Shown in pieces: positions 16,875-24,570 of a stretch of 44,002 nucleotides of DNA. Each line of letters begins with the position of its first letter. Within the stretch, counting starts at the first letter, position 1. The DNA is from Pseudomonadota bacterium (GTDB lineage Bacteria; Pseudomonadota; Alphaproteobacteria; Sphingomonadales; Sphingomonadaceae): assembly GCA_021794525.1 (NCBI GenBank), contig JAJYQP010000057.1:1-44002 (forward strand), in the 5' to 3' direction. Below the pieces are notes generated by a model. It saw nothing but the letters and a program-made list of their open reading frames with translations. It made no database searches and was not told where the DNA came from. The position numbers and the translations under genes were made by a program.

Positions 16875-17260
16875 TCCGCCGCCACCATCACGTTCATTAC
16901 CGCACTGGCGATGGGCCGGGTGGGATCGTCCTGCCAAGCCTCGACGGAAAGGCTGGCGGTGCGCCGTCCCAGCTTCACGATGCGCGCCCGGGCAAAAGTC
17001 GGTCGCGGCTTGCCCGAGGCGAGGAACTGCACGGTCAGGTTGATCGGCTTCATCCCCGTCGCGCGGCCGGCGCGTTCCAGTTCCCCCCGAAGGAGCGCGT
17101 AACCCGCCGTCTCGAGCAACCCGCTGAGCGCGCCGCCGTGGAGCGCGCCGGGGCGGCCCTGCACCGCGTCGGAAAACTCCACCCGCAAAATCGGCACGTC
17201 ACCCTCGATCCCAGCGAGCGTGATGCCGAGGCCCTTGGCGTAGGGAGTCAGCTCAGCCAC
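16871..17260 (-). CDS. PaaI-type hotdog thioesterase (downstream copy)
   Basis: 129 residues with the hotdog-fold signature GALHGGALSGLLETAGYALL followed by KPINLTVQFLASGKPRP and LGRRTASLSVEAW. Such proteins hydrolyse acyl-CoA thioesters; the acyl group is not predictable. It overlaps the end of a second thioesterase gene by 8 bases, so the two are co-translated and may form a mixed assembly (inference). Confidence 0.88.
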   Translation of the reverse strand: MAELTPYAKGLGITLAGIEGDVPILRVEFSDAVQGRPGALHGGALSGLLETAGYALLRGELERAGRATGMKPINLTVQFLASGKPRPTFARARIVKLGRRTASLSVEAWQDDPTRPIASAVMNVMVAAD

Positions 17261-17708
17261 CGGGAATGCTCCGCGGATCGGTCGCGATACTCATGAACAC
17301 GCCCTGGATGCGGGCCACCGGGTCGTCCATGTCGCCCTCGTGCGCGATCCCGTGAACGAAGGCGGCCGAGCGGGTGGTTCGATAGCAGGTGGCGCGGCCG
17401 AACACGCTGCCCCTTGGCGCTGCGGCCCGCAGGTAGTCGACGCGCAGGTCGAGCGTGGCGATCGGGGTGAACTTTCCCGTCCGCGTCCAGATCGCGAGAC
17501 CGCTCGCCATGTCCATCAGGCTGACGATGGGGCCGGATGCGAGCACTTCTCGCTCCTCCTCCCCCACCAGGTCGGCGCGCCACGGCAGCGCCAGTTCCAC
17601 CCAGTCCGCGCCATGGTCGCGGTAAGTCAGGCCCAGCCAGCCATTGTGCGAATGGGTGGTCAGGAAAGGGGCAGCGCGGGCGGGATCGAATTCGGCGTCG
17701 GCGGACAT
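17253..17708 (-). CDS. PaaI-type hotdog thioesterase (upstream copy)
   Basis: 151 residues. The acidic active-site helix is in IVSLMDMASGLAIW, followed by TLDLRVDYLRAAAPRGSVF and VHGIAHEGD. It is clearly diverged from its neighbour: Asp replaces the HGG pattern. ATG 17708 is used; a TTG at 17744 would add 12 residues. It lies downstream of the UvrD-type helicase on the same strand, separated by 88 bases. Confidence 0.85.
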   Translation of the reverse strand: MSADAEFDPARAAPFLTTHSHNGWLGLTYRDHGADWVELALPWRADLVGEEEREVLASGPIVSLMDMASGLAIWTRTGKFTPIATLDLRVDYLRAAAPRGSVFGRATCYRTTRSAAFVHGIAHEGDMDDPVARIQGVFMSIATDPRSIPGG

Positions 17709-17796
17709 TGCTGGTGCTGTGTCGAAGCGCGCAGGCGATGACAATGCCTGTTTTGCGTTCGGGTGAACGGAAGGTTTCCGGTTTCGACTCTGCCGG

Positions 17797-20100
17797 TCAG
17801 GCGAGGGTGACGAAGCTGTCCAGCACCCGTTTCAAACCGCCCGTCTCGAAGGCGATTTCGAGCTTGTTGCCTTCCTGCCCCTCGACGGTGCCGTAGCCGA
17901 ACTTGTCGTGGAAAACGCGCGCGCCGATGGCGATGTCGGCGCGCGGCTTGGCGGCGAAGCTGGCGGCGCTGCGACCGGGTTCGGCAAGCCGCCTCGGTGT
18001 GGGGTCGTAGCCCGCGGTCAGTGCGCGCTGCCAGCCGGGGCCGCGCTGCTGGTTCCGCATCGGCGCGTCGCGCGCGACATGGGCGAAGGGATCGTCGGTT
18101 TCGCTCCAGTTCGCCCGCCACAACGAGGCGCCGCCGGTCATCGTGGTCTCGCGGATCACGGCCTCGTCGGGCAATTCGTCGACGAAGCGGCTCGGGATCG
18201 AGCTGGTCCACTGCCCGAAGATGCGACGATTGGCGGCGTGGAGGATGGTGCAGCGGCGCCGCGCGCGGGTGATCGCGACATAGCCGAGTCGGCGTTCCTC
18301 CTCCAGGCTGGCGAGCCCGCCCTCGTCGAGCGCGCGCTGCGAAGGGAACACGCCTTCCTCCCAGCCGGGCAGGAACACGTGGTCGAACTCCAGCCCCTTC
18401 GCGGCGTGCATGGTCATGATCGTGACCTTCTCGCCGTCGCCCGCCGCCTCGTTGTCCATGACGAGGCTGACGTGCTCGAGAAAGTCGGTCAGCGTGTCGT
18501 AGTCCTCCATCGCACGGGCGAGCTCGACGAGGTTGTCGGCGCGGCCCGCGCCTTCGGCGCTGCGGTCCCTGGCGAGCATATCGTCATAGCCGCTTTCGTT
18601 CAGCACCATGCGCAGGAGGTTGGCGGGCGTCTCGGTCTCGGCCACCTGACGCCAGTGCGCGATCTGGCCGAGCAGGCCGACCAGCGTGTTGCGGGTGCGG
18701 GCGGGCAGCTCGTCGGTATCGGCGAGGTCTAGGCTCGCAGCGGCGAGCGGCGAGCCGGTGCGGCGGGCATGGCGGCGCATCGCCTCAAGCGCCTTGGCCC
18801 CAAGGCCGCGCTTGGGCTGGTTGTGGATGCGCTCGAAGGCGAGGTCGTCGGCCGGCTGCTCGATGACGCGCAGATAGGCGAGCGCGTCGCGGATCTCGGC
18901 GCGCTCGTAGAAGCGGAAGCCGCCGACGATGCGATAGTTGAGGCCGATCTGTATGAAGCGGTCTTCGAATTCGCGGGTCTGGTATTGCGCGCGCACGAGG
19001 ATCGCAACCTGGTCCAGCGGCAAGCCCTCGCGCTCCCGCCGCTCCATCTCCTCGCCCACCCGGCGCGCTTCCTCGGGCCCGTCCCATACGCCGATCACGC
19101 GGACCTTCTCGCCCTGCGGCAGCTCGGTCCAGAGCTGCTTGCCGAGTCGTTCTGAGTTAGCCGCGATCAGGCCCGAGGCGGCGGTGAGGATCTGCGGGGT
19201 GGAGCGGTAGTTCTGCTCCAGCTTGATGACCGCCGCGCCGGGAAAATCCTTTTCGAACTTGAGGATATTGGCGACTTCCGCCCCGCGCCATGAATAGATC
19301 GACTGGTCGTCGTCCCCGACCACGCAGATGTTTCGGCGCTCCTGCGCCAGCAGCCGCAGCCAGAGATACTGGACCTGGTTGGTGTCCTGGTATTCGTCGA
19401 CGAGAATATATTTGAAGCGCTGCTGGTATTGCTCGAGCACGTCGCGGTGGCGGCGCAGGATGTTGAGCATGTGGAGCAGCAGGTCGCCGAAGTCGCAGGC
19501 GTTGAGCGCCTTCAGGCGGTCCTGGTAAAGCCGATAGAACTGCTGCCCGCGACCGTTGGCGTAGGCTTCGTTCTCAACCGCATCGATATCTTCGGGGTTG
19601 AGCCCGCGGTTCTTCCAGCGGTCGATCAAGCCCGCAAGCTGGCGCGCGGGCCAGCGTTTCTCGTCGAGGTCGTTCTCGGTGATGAGCTGCTTGAGCAGGC
19701 GCAGTTGATCGTCGGTGTCGATGATGGTGTAGTTCTGCTTGAGCCCCACCAGCTCGGCATGGCGGCGCAGCATTTTCGCCCCGATCGAATGGAAGGTGCC
19801 GAGCCACGGCATGCCCTCGACCGCATCGCCGATGTGCCGACCCACCCGCTCCCGCATCTCGCGCGCCGCCTTGTTGGTGAAGGTGACGCAGAGAATCTCG
19901 CTTGGCCATGCGCGGCGGGTTGCAATGAGATGGGCAAGCCTTGCGGTGAGCGCCGCCGTTTTCCCGGTGCCTGCCCCCGCCAGCATCAACACCGGGCCTT
20001 CGGTCGTCAGGACGGCCCGCTGCTGCGGCGGGTTGAGCCGCGCCGCATAGGGCGGCGGCGTATCGCCGGCAGGGGCGGGCAAGGGCGCGGTTTCAGGCAT
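17797..20100 (-). CDS. UvrD/PcrA-type DNA helicase
   Basis: 767-residue superfamily 1A 3'-5' helicase. Walker A AGAGTGKT at 41-48, motif Ia TFTNKAAREM, motif II DEYQDT at 235-240, motif III VGDDDQSIYSWRGAE, and late motifs VTIMTMHAAKGLEFDHVFLP and YVAITRARRR. The C-terminal 50 residues (FGYGTVEGQEGNKLEIAFE) form the Tudor-like domain that in PcrA/UvrD contacts RNA polymerase. Roles in the family are mismatch and nucleotide excision repair and clearing of stalled complexes. The N-terminal 20 residues are Pro/Ala-rich and the start has no strong ribosome binding site. Confidence 0.95.
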   Translation of the reverse strand: MPETAPLPAPAGDTPPPYAARLNPPQQRAVLTTEGPVLMLAGAGTGKTAALTARLAHLIATRRAWPSEILCVTFTNKAAREMRERVGRHIGDAVEGMPWLGTFHSIGAKMLRRHAELVGLKQNYTIIDTDDQLRLLKQLITENDLDEKRWPARQLAGLIDRWKNRGLNPEDIDAVENEAYANGRGQQFYRLYQDRLKALNACDFGDLLLHMLNILRRHRDVLEQYQQRFKYILVDEYQDTNQVQYLWLRLLAQERRNICVVGDDDQSIYSWRGAEVANILKFEKDFPGAAVIKLEQNYRSTPQILTAASGLIAANSERLGKQLWTELPQGEKVRVIGVWDGPEEARRVGEEMERREREGLPLDQVAILVRAQYQTREFEDRFIQIGLNYRIVGGFRFYERAEIRDALAYLRVIEQPADDLAFERIHNQPKRGLGAKALEAMRRHARRTGSPLAAASLDLADTDELPARTRNTLVGLLGQIAHWRQVAETETPANLLRMVLNESGYDDMLARDRSAEGAGRADNLVELARAMEDYDTLTDFLEHVSLVMDNEAAGDGEKVTIMTMHAAKGLEFDHVFLPGWEEGVFPSQRALDEGGLASLEEERRLGYVAITRARRRCTILHAANRRIFGQWTSSIPSRFVDELPDEAVIRETTMTGGASLWRANWSETDDPFAHVARDAPMRNQQRGPGWQRALTAGYDPTPRRLAEPGRSAASFAAKPRADIAIGARVFHDKFGYGTVEGQEGNKLEIAFETGGLKRVLDSFVTLA

Positions 20101-20212
20101 GGGCGTGGCATGAACAGCTAGGGAACACCCGGCCTCTCCGCAAGGGCGGGGGGAACCTTATCGCGCGAGGGGGCGTTGCCCGATCGTGAATTCGAAAACG
20201 GAGATTGATCCG

Positions 20213-20875
20213 ATGCGTACCCTGATTCTCGCCGGTGCCGCCGCGCTCACTTTCTCGGCCGTCCCGGCTTTCGCGCAGACAGTCGTGCTGACCACTGAGC
20301 AGCAGGCTGCATATGACGGCTGGACCGCCGAAAAGCGCGCAACTTATGATGCGTGGCCAGATGCTGCGAAAACCTATTACTGGACACTCACCCCCGCACA
20401 GGTCGAAGGCTGGTGGGTGCTGACTGACGAGCAGCGCGTTCGTATCGTCAACATGACGCCGGAACAGCGGGCGGCGGCGTGGACATCGATCAGCGCCCAG
20501 CTGGCATCGCGTAACACGGCCGCTGCCGCCCCGGACGGGACGACGGCGTCAACCGGCACTTCGGCCGATGCGAGCGTCGCCACTGCTCCCGCGGCGCCTG
20601 AAACCATGGCTTCGGCGGATGCGACCGTTGCGGCTACAACGACGATGCCCGCGACCACAGGCCCGATCCAGTTCGTCAAGCGCGAGATGGCCCAGCCTGT
20701 TCAGGCCAGCGCCGATGCGGCAGCGCTCGTCTCGGGCGACCTGCCGGTCTGCAAGAAGGGTCAGCAGGACGGCTGCATCAACTCCTATGAGAAGACCGGG
20801 AAGGGTACCCGTCCCCTCAATTACTGGCCGGGCAAGCCCGCCAGTGAGATCCCGGGCAAAAAGCCCCAGGGCTGA
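20213..20875 (+). CDS. Exported protein with Trp/Tyr-rich domain, paralogue 1
   Basis: 220 residues with a clear Sec signal peptide (MRTLILAGAAALTFSAVPA, cleavage near AFA-QT). Residues about 30-95 hold a repeat-like domain with spaced W, Y and LT motifs (WTAEKRATYDAW, YYWTLT, AAAWTSI) that is shared with the product of 21145-21606. An Ala/Thr/Pro linker follows, and then a C-terminal segment with CKKGQQDGCINSY, where two Cys could form a disulphide. I recognise no named family. CGGAG lies 9 bases before the chosen ATG. A strong terminator follows the stop. Confidence 0.85.
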   Translation: MRTLILAGAAALTFSAVPAFAQTVVLTTEQQAAYDGWTAEKRATYDAWPDAAKTYYWTLTPAQVEGWWVLTDEQRVRIVNMTPEQRAAAWTSISAQLASRNTAAAAPDGTTASTGTSADASVATAPAAPETMASADATVAATTTMPATTGPIQFVKREMAQPVQASADAAALVSGDLPVCKKGQQDGCINSYEKTGKGTRPLNYWPGKPASEIPGKKPQG

Positions 20876-20922
20876 CCCGTGCTTCGACCGGCGGCGCTCG
20901 CTCTCGATGCGCCGCGGCGAGG

Positions 20923-20954
20923 GGGCGGGGCCGCCGCGGCGGCCCCGCCCTTTT
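20923..20954 (+). terminator. Rho-independent terminator after the first exported-protein gene
   Basis: A 13-bp perfect GC-rich stem (20923-20935 with 20938-20950) is followed by TTTT at 20951-20954. It lies 48 bases after the stop of the 20213-20875 gene, so the two paralogues are probably transcribed separately. Confidence 0.8.
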
Positions 20955-21144
20955 CGTGCCAGGCTGCCGGTCGCACAAAAGCCACGGCGCTCGTCAGGCC
21001 GAGCCGCTACCGTGGCAGACAGGGCGGCCGGGGCTTGCCGTCGGCAATCGGCAGGGGCCATAGCTCGATCGTGGCCGCGCAGGGGACGCAAACGGCCGGC
21101 CTGCCCGCGTTCGTCACGCATCGATGGGTCGAATGGAGACTATG

Positions 21145-21606
21145 ATGCGCTACCGATACTTTCTTTCCGCCCTGAGCACGGGTGCATTCCTTTCGCTGTC
21201 CGCACATGCGGAGGAGACCGCCACGCCTCCGGCCCCCGCCGAGGCGTCGGCCGCGCCGATGGGCGAGGCTGCCGCCCCGCCGCCTCCAGGAGACGCCGCG
21301 ACGCCGAGCGAGGTTGCACCTGCTGGTCCGACACCCGCCCAGACCCTATCGATGAACGAGTGGCCTGCCGAAAAACGCACCGCTTACGATAGCTGGCCCG
21401 CCGGTGTGCAGGCCTATTACTGGAGCCTCACCGAAAAACGCCAAGGCCTGTTCTGGCGGCTCGGCAACGAGGACAAGGTCAAGCTGGCGGCCATTCCGCC
21501 GGATTCGCAGTCCGCGGCCTGGGAGCGCATCGAACAGATGGCTGCCGCGCCGCAGAATCCGTCGTCAAGCCACTCCGACCAAAAACCGGCGGGCCCCGGC
21601 CGTTAA
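21145..21606 (+). CDS. Exported protein with Trp/Tyr-rich domain, paralogue 2
   Basis: 153 residues from ATG 21145, chosen among four clustered ATGs because GGAG lies 6 bases upstream. A signal peptide (about 1-23, ending AHA-EE) is followed by an Ala/Pro/Glu-rich linker. Residues about 70-135 form the domain WPAEKRTAYDSWPAGVQAYY ... WSLTEKRQGLFWRL ... AAWERIEQM, which aligns column by column with the upstream gene. No catalytic pattern or known family is visible. It converges on rsmD with a 6-base gap. Confidence 0.82.
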   Translation: MRYRYFLSALSTGAFLSLSAHAEETATPPAPAEASAAPMGEAAAPPPPGDAATPSEVAPAGPTPAQTLSMNEWPAEKRTAYDSWPAGVQAYYWSLTEKRQGLFWRLGNEDKVKLAAIPPDSQSAAWERIEQMAAAPQNPSSSHSDQKPAGPGR

Positions 21607-21612
21607 AAGCCG

Positions 21613-22173
21613 CTAATCGGGCCTACCGGGGTCGGCGAGGCGGAGCAGGGTCAGCTTCGCCTTGCCGACCTTGCGTTCGGATTCGACGGTGAGGCCGGCG
21701 ATCGCAACATGCTCCTTGAGGTCGGTCTCGAGCGAAATCCAGCTTTGCGCCCCGATCCAGCCGAGCCGCAGAAGGCGATCGAGGGCGACCTGCCCGGCGC
21801 CGGTGCCATAGGGGGGGTCGAGCAGGATGAGATCCATCGTCGCCCGTGCCGGCCCCAGCGCCAGCACCGATCCGGCCTGCGCCGTGGCGCGGCCTCGCGG
21901 TACCAGCGCATCAACGTTGCTTCGCAGCGCCTTCAGCGCATCGCCGTCCTGCTCGACGAACAGGCACGTCCCGGCCCCGCGCGACAGCGCCTCCAGCCCG
22001 AGCGCGCCGGAGCCAGCGAAGAGGTCTGCCACGGCCAGCCCCTCGAAGCTGCCGAGGCGGCTGACCAGCATCGAGAACAGCGTCTCACGCGTACGGTCGG
22101 CGGTGGGGCGGGTGGTGTCACCCTTGGGCGCGACCAGCTTGCGGCCGCGCCATTCACCGGCAATGATCCTCAT
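21613..22173 (-). CDS. rsmD: 16S rRNA (guanine(966)-N2)-methyltransferase
   Basis: 186 residues, normal length. It opens RIIAGEWRGRKL, then TADRTRETLFSML, the SAM-binding loop ADLFAGSGALGLEALSRGA and the catalytic DPPYGTG. It methylates the N2 of G966 in 16S rRNA in assembling 30S subunits. The ATG at 22173 has no recognisable ribosome binding site, and it overlaps by 4 bases the stop of the small ORF of the adjoining repeat element, so translation may be coupled to that ORF. Confidence 0.94.
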   Translation of the reverse strand: MRIIAGEWRGRKLVAPKGDTTRPTADRTRETLFSMLVSRLGSFEGLAVADLFAGSGALGLEALSRGAGTCLFVEQDGDALKALRSNVDALVPRGRATAQAGSVLALGPARATMDLILLDPPYGTGAGQVALDRLLRLGWIGAQSWISLETDLKEHVAIAGLTVESERKVGKAKLTLLRLADPGRPD

Positions 22174-22373
22174 CCGCGCTGGAGCCAGATGAGGTTGGGT
22201 GACGCCACCGTGATTACCCGGAGCGGGTCTGTGGCGAGACGCGGCGCACAGCGCGGGCTGGGTGCCCGTGCAAGCGTCGCAACGCTGCCACGGGGCCGCT
22301 CCGGGCAACCGCGCAGCGGCGGGCCGCTTTTGGCCCAGCGCTGCGTTGCTCGTCGATCACTATGCTTCGGCAT
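22170..22373 (-). CDS. Small ORF carried by repeat copy B (uncertain)
   Basis: 67 codons with GAGGAGG 5 bases before the ATG, as in copy A. It opens MPKHSDRRATQRWAKSGP, about 73% identical over 55 residues to the copy A ORF. The stop overlaps the rsmD start as ATGA. It is homologous to nothing I know. It may be a translated leader that delivers ribosomes to rsmD rather than a functional peptide. Confidence 0.3.
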   Translation of the reverse strand: MPKHSDRRATQRWAKSGPPLRGCPERPRGSVATLARAPSPRCAPRLATDPLRVITVASPNLIWLQRG

Positions 22374-22447
22374 GGCTCCCTCCTCGCGTTTTGCGCCAGG
22401 CCACAATCGGCTCCGTCACGGCGGCGCCACCCAACCTCATCTGGCTC
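22182..22447. repeat. Structured 266-bp repeat element, copy B
   Basis: The core matches copy A (13065-13332), but the outer inverted repeat is different: a perfect 20-bp pair (22182-22201 with 22428-22447, beginning GAGCCAGATG) that with 2 mismatches extends to about 32 bp. The shared inner end is CCGTGA. The internal hairpin is kept with altered bases (GGGCC-loop-GGCCC). The right arm contains the last three codons and stop of the pseudouridine synthase gene, and the left arm begins 9 bases from the rsmD start, so the element fills the whole intergenic space. Confidence 0.85.
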
Positions 22448-23192
22448 TTAGCCCCTTGCGGAAGCGTTCGACCTCCACCTGCTTGATTTCGACCGCTTGC
22501 CCGCGGGGAAGGTCGAGGAGTTGGAACGGTCCGTAGGCGGTGCGCAGGAGGCGGCTCACCTGCAGGCCGAGATGCTCGAGAACTCTCCGCACCTCGCGGT
22601 TCTTGCCCTCGGTCAGCGTCATCACGATCCAGCGATTGCGACCGGACGAGCGTTCGAGGTCCGCCTCGATCCGGCCATAGCGGACGCCCTCGATCTCCAC
22701 GCCGTGCATCAGGTCGTCGAGCTGGCCTTGGGTGATGTCGCCGAAGGCGCGGGCACGATAGGTTCGCGGGATACCGCTCGCCGGCAGCTCCATCGCGCGC
22801 TTCAGCTCACCGTCGTTGGTGAGGAGCAGCAGCCCCTCGGTGTTGAAGTCGAGCCGTCCCACCGGCATCAGCCGCGGGGTGCCCTTGGGCAGGGCGTTAC
22901 GGAGCGCGGTGTAGATCGTCGGGCGGTTCCCGGGATCGCGCTCGGCGGTAATGAGCCCCGAAGGCTTGTGAAACGCGAACAGCCGCGCCGCCTCGGCTCG
23001 CGCGACCGGCTTGCCATCCACCGTTACGCCCTTGAGGCTTGTGAGCTTCACCGCCGGGGTATCGAGCAGTTTGCCGTCCAGCGCCACGCGGCCTTCGGCG
23101 ATCATGCGCTCGATCTCTCGCCGGCTCGCGACGCCCGCGCGCGCGAGCAGCTTGGCGATGCGGTCGCCATCCGGGGGTAGCTTGTCGGACAT
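22437..23192 (-). CDS. rRNA pseudouridine synthase, RsuA/RluB/RluE family
   Basis: 251 residues: an N-terminal S4 RNA-binding domain (RIAKLLARAGVASRREIERM) and a catalytic domain with the Asp of MPVGRLDFNTEGLLLLTNDG, then EGKNREVRRVLEHLG. The C-terminus is basic. RluB-type (23S) activity is the commonest assignment for this alphaproteobacterial form, but RsuA-type cannot be excluded. The stop codon and last residues lie inside the arm of repeat copy B, so the original C-terminus may have been altered. Start 23192 is favoured over 23231 and 23216 by family alignment. Confidence 0.92.
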   Translation of the reverse strand: MSDKLPPDGDRIAKLLARAGVASRREIERMIAEGRVALDGKLLDTPAVKLTSLKGVTVDGKPVARAEAARLFAFHKPSGLITAERDPGNRPTIYTALRNALPKGTPRLMPVGRLDFNTEGLLLLTNDGELKRAMELPASGIPRTYRARAFGDITQGQLDDLMHGVEIEGVRYGRIEADLERSSGRNRWIVMTLTEGKNREVRRVLEHLGLQVSRLLRTAYGPFQLLDLPRGQAVEIKQVEVERFRKGLRAR

Positions 23193-23231
23193 GAGCGCCG
23201 CTCTAAAGGGCGTCATCGCACAAATCCACAT

Positions 23232-23304
23232 CCGTTCGTGTCGAACCCAGTCGAGACACGCCGGCGTGACAGCGCGGTATCTCGACTGGGCTCGATACGA
23301 ACGG
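23232..23304. repeat. Palindromic intergenic repeat, imperfect copy
   Basis: Two 28-base arms (23232-23259 and 23277-23304, starting CCGTTCGTGTCGA) pair with three mismatches around a 17-base loop. Same family as the perfect palindrome at 30762-30827. It lies between the pseudouridine synthase and the Rieske oxygenase gene. Confidence 0.8.
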
Positions 23305-23318
23305 TGGTGGGCGAACCG

Positions 23319-24497
23319 CTACGTCGCGGCGCGCAAGGCTTCCTCGACCGTCTCGTGATAGCGGCGAATGCCGGCCTCCAGCGTGCCGAGCGTGAGTTCG
23401 GTGATCGCGCCCGAGGCGAGGCCTTGCTGGCCGAGTTCGGCGGCGCGGAAATCCTCGCTGGCGAAGACGCCGCCGTCGAGCAACGCCCAGCTCCGTTCCC
23501 AGTGGTCGCGCGCCCTGTCACCCGCAGGCCCGGTCGCGGGCGCCTCCGGGATCAGCATGAAATCCTCGACCAAAGTAAGATCGTGTGCTTGCGGCATCAT
23601 GGTCATCACGTTGAGATAGTCGGGGCTGGGGATGATGAGTGCGCCGGGCACGAGCTGGTAGGCGAAGGTCACCACCCGGCGCAGCGCCGCCATGTCCGCA
23701 AGATCGACGCCCGCCATATCCTCGAGCCGCCCCACGGCGGAGCGGGCGTAGGGCCCGATCATGTCGCCCGCGGTCACGCCGTCCTTGAAGAACGGCCCGA
23801 TGGTCTGCGCGTGGAGGCGGGTCACGTGATAGCTTTCGAGGAAGGCATCCATGATCAGCTTCCAGTTCGCGCGGACGGTGTGGGTCTTGCGGCGGAACAG
23901 GACGTGGGAGCCGGTGCCGAAAGCGTCGAGATCCTCGCCCAGCGCGCGGGCATGGCCGAAGTCGGCGCCTTCCTGCGGGGCGAACCAGATCAGCCCGCCG
24001 GCCTCGATGCTCGGCAGCTCGACGAGGCCCATCGCCGCCTTGTCGAGACCGCGAAAGCTGTCGGGGCGGGGCAGGGCGAGGAGCCGCCCGTCCACCGCAT
24101 AGGTCCAGGCGTGATAGGGGCAGACCAGCTTCTTCGCGCAGACCGCCTCCGCCCCCTCCACCAGCCGCGTGCCGCGATGGCGGCAGACGTTGAGGAAGAC
24201 GTGGGCCTTGCCCGCCGCGTCACGGGTCACCAGCAGCGGGCGGCCGGTACCGTCATGCGGCGCCGCCATGCCCGGTTCGGGCAGCAGCGCGCCGGGTACG
24301 AGGATCTGCGGCATCCGGTCGTAGAGCGCCCGCTTCTCGCGCACGAAATGCTCGGGATCGGTATAGACGCTGGCAGGGACGTGGGTAATCGCGCCGAGGT
24401 CGTGCGCCTGCCCGCCCCGCGCGACCAGCTCCGCCAGGGCGAGCTGCCCTTCCGTAGGGCGGCGATGGGGTGCGACAATGGTGGATGCTGCGCTCAT
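23319..24497 (-). CDS. Rieske-type aromatic ring-hydroxylating oxygenase, alpha subunit-like
   Basis: 392 residues. Rieske [2Fe-2S] ligands are C105-R-H107 and C126-x2-H129. The mononuclear iron site is in FLESYHVTRLH, with His224 and His229. The C-terminal part is the SRPBCC-type catalytic domain. There is no partner beta subunit, ferredoxin or reductase nearby, as in the stand-alone Rieske oxygenases that act on quaternary amines, choline-like compounds or sterols; the substrate is not predictable. Divergent from the AmpG-like gene across 73 bp. Confidence 0.92.
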   Translation of the reverse strand: MSAASTIVAPHRRPTEGQLALAELVARGGQAHDLGAITHVPASVYTDPEHFVREKRALYDRMPQILVPGALLPEPGMAAPHDGTGRPLLVTRDAAGKAHVFLNVCRHRGTRLVEGAEAVCAKKLVCPYHAWTYAVDGRLLALPRPDSFRGLDKAAMGLVELPSIEAGGLIWFAPQEGADFGHARALGEDLDAFGTGSHVLFRRKTHTVRANWKLIMDAFLESYHVTRLHAQTIGPFFKDGVTAGDMIGPYARSAVGRLEDMAGVDLADMAALRRVVTFAYQLVPGALIIPSPDYLNVMTMMPQAHDLTLVEDFMLIPEAPATGPAGDRARDHWERSWALLDGGVFASEDFRAAELGQQGLASGAITELTLGTLEAGIRRYHETVEEALRAAT

Positions 24498-24570
24498 CGT
24501 GACTGTTCCCGTTCAGCTTGCGCCGCTAGTGTCGCAGACTTTCCGCCACGAGGAAAGAACGGGAGAGGAT

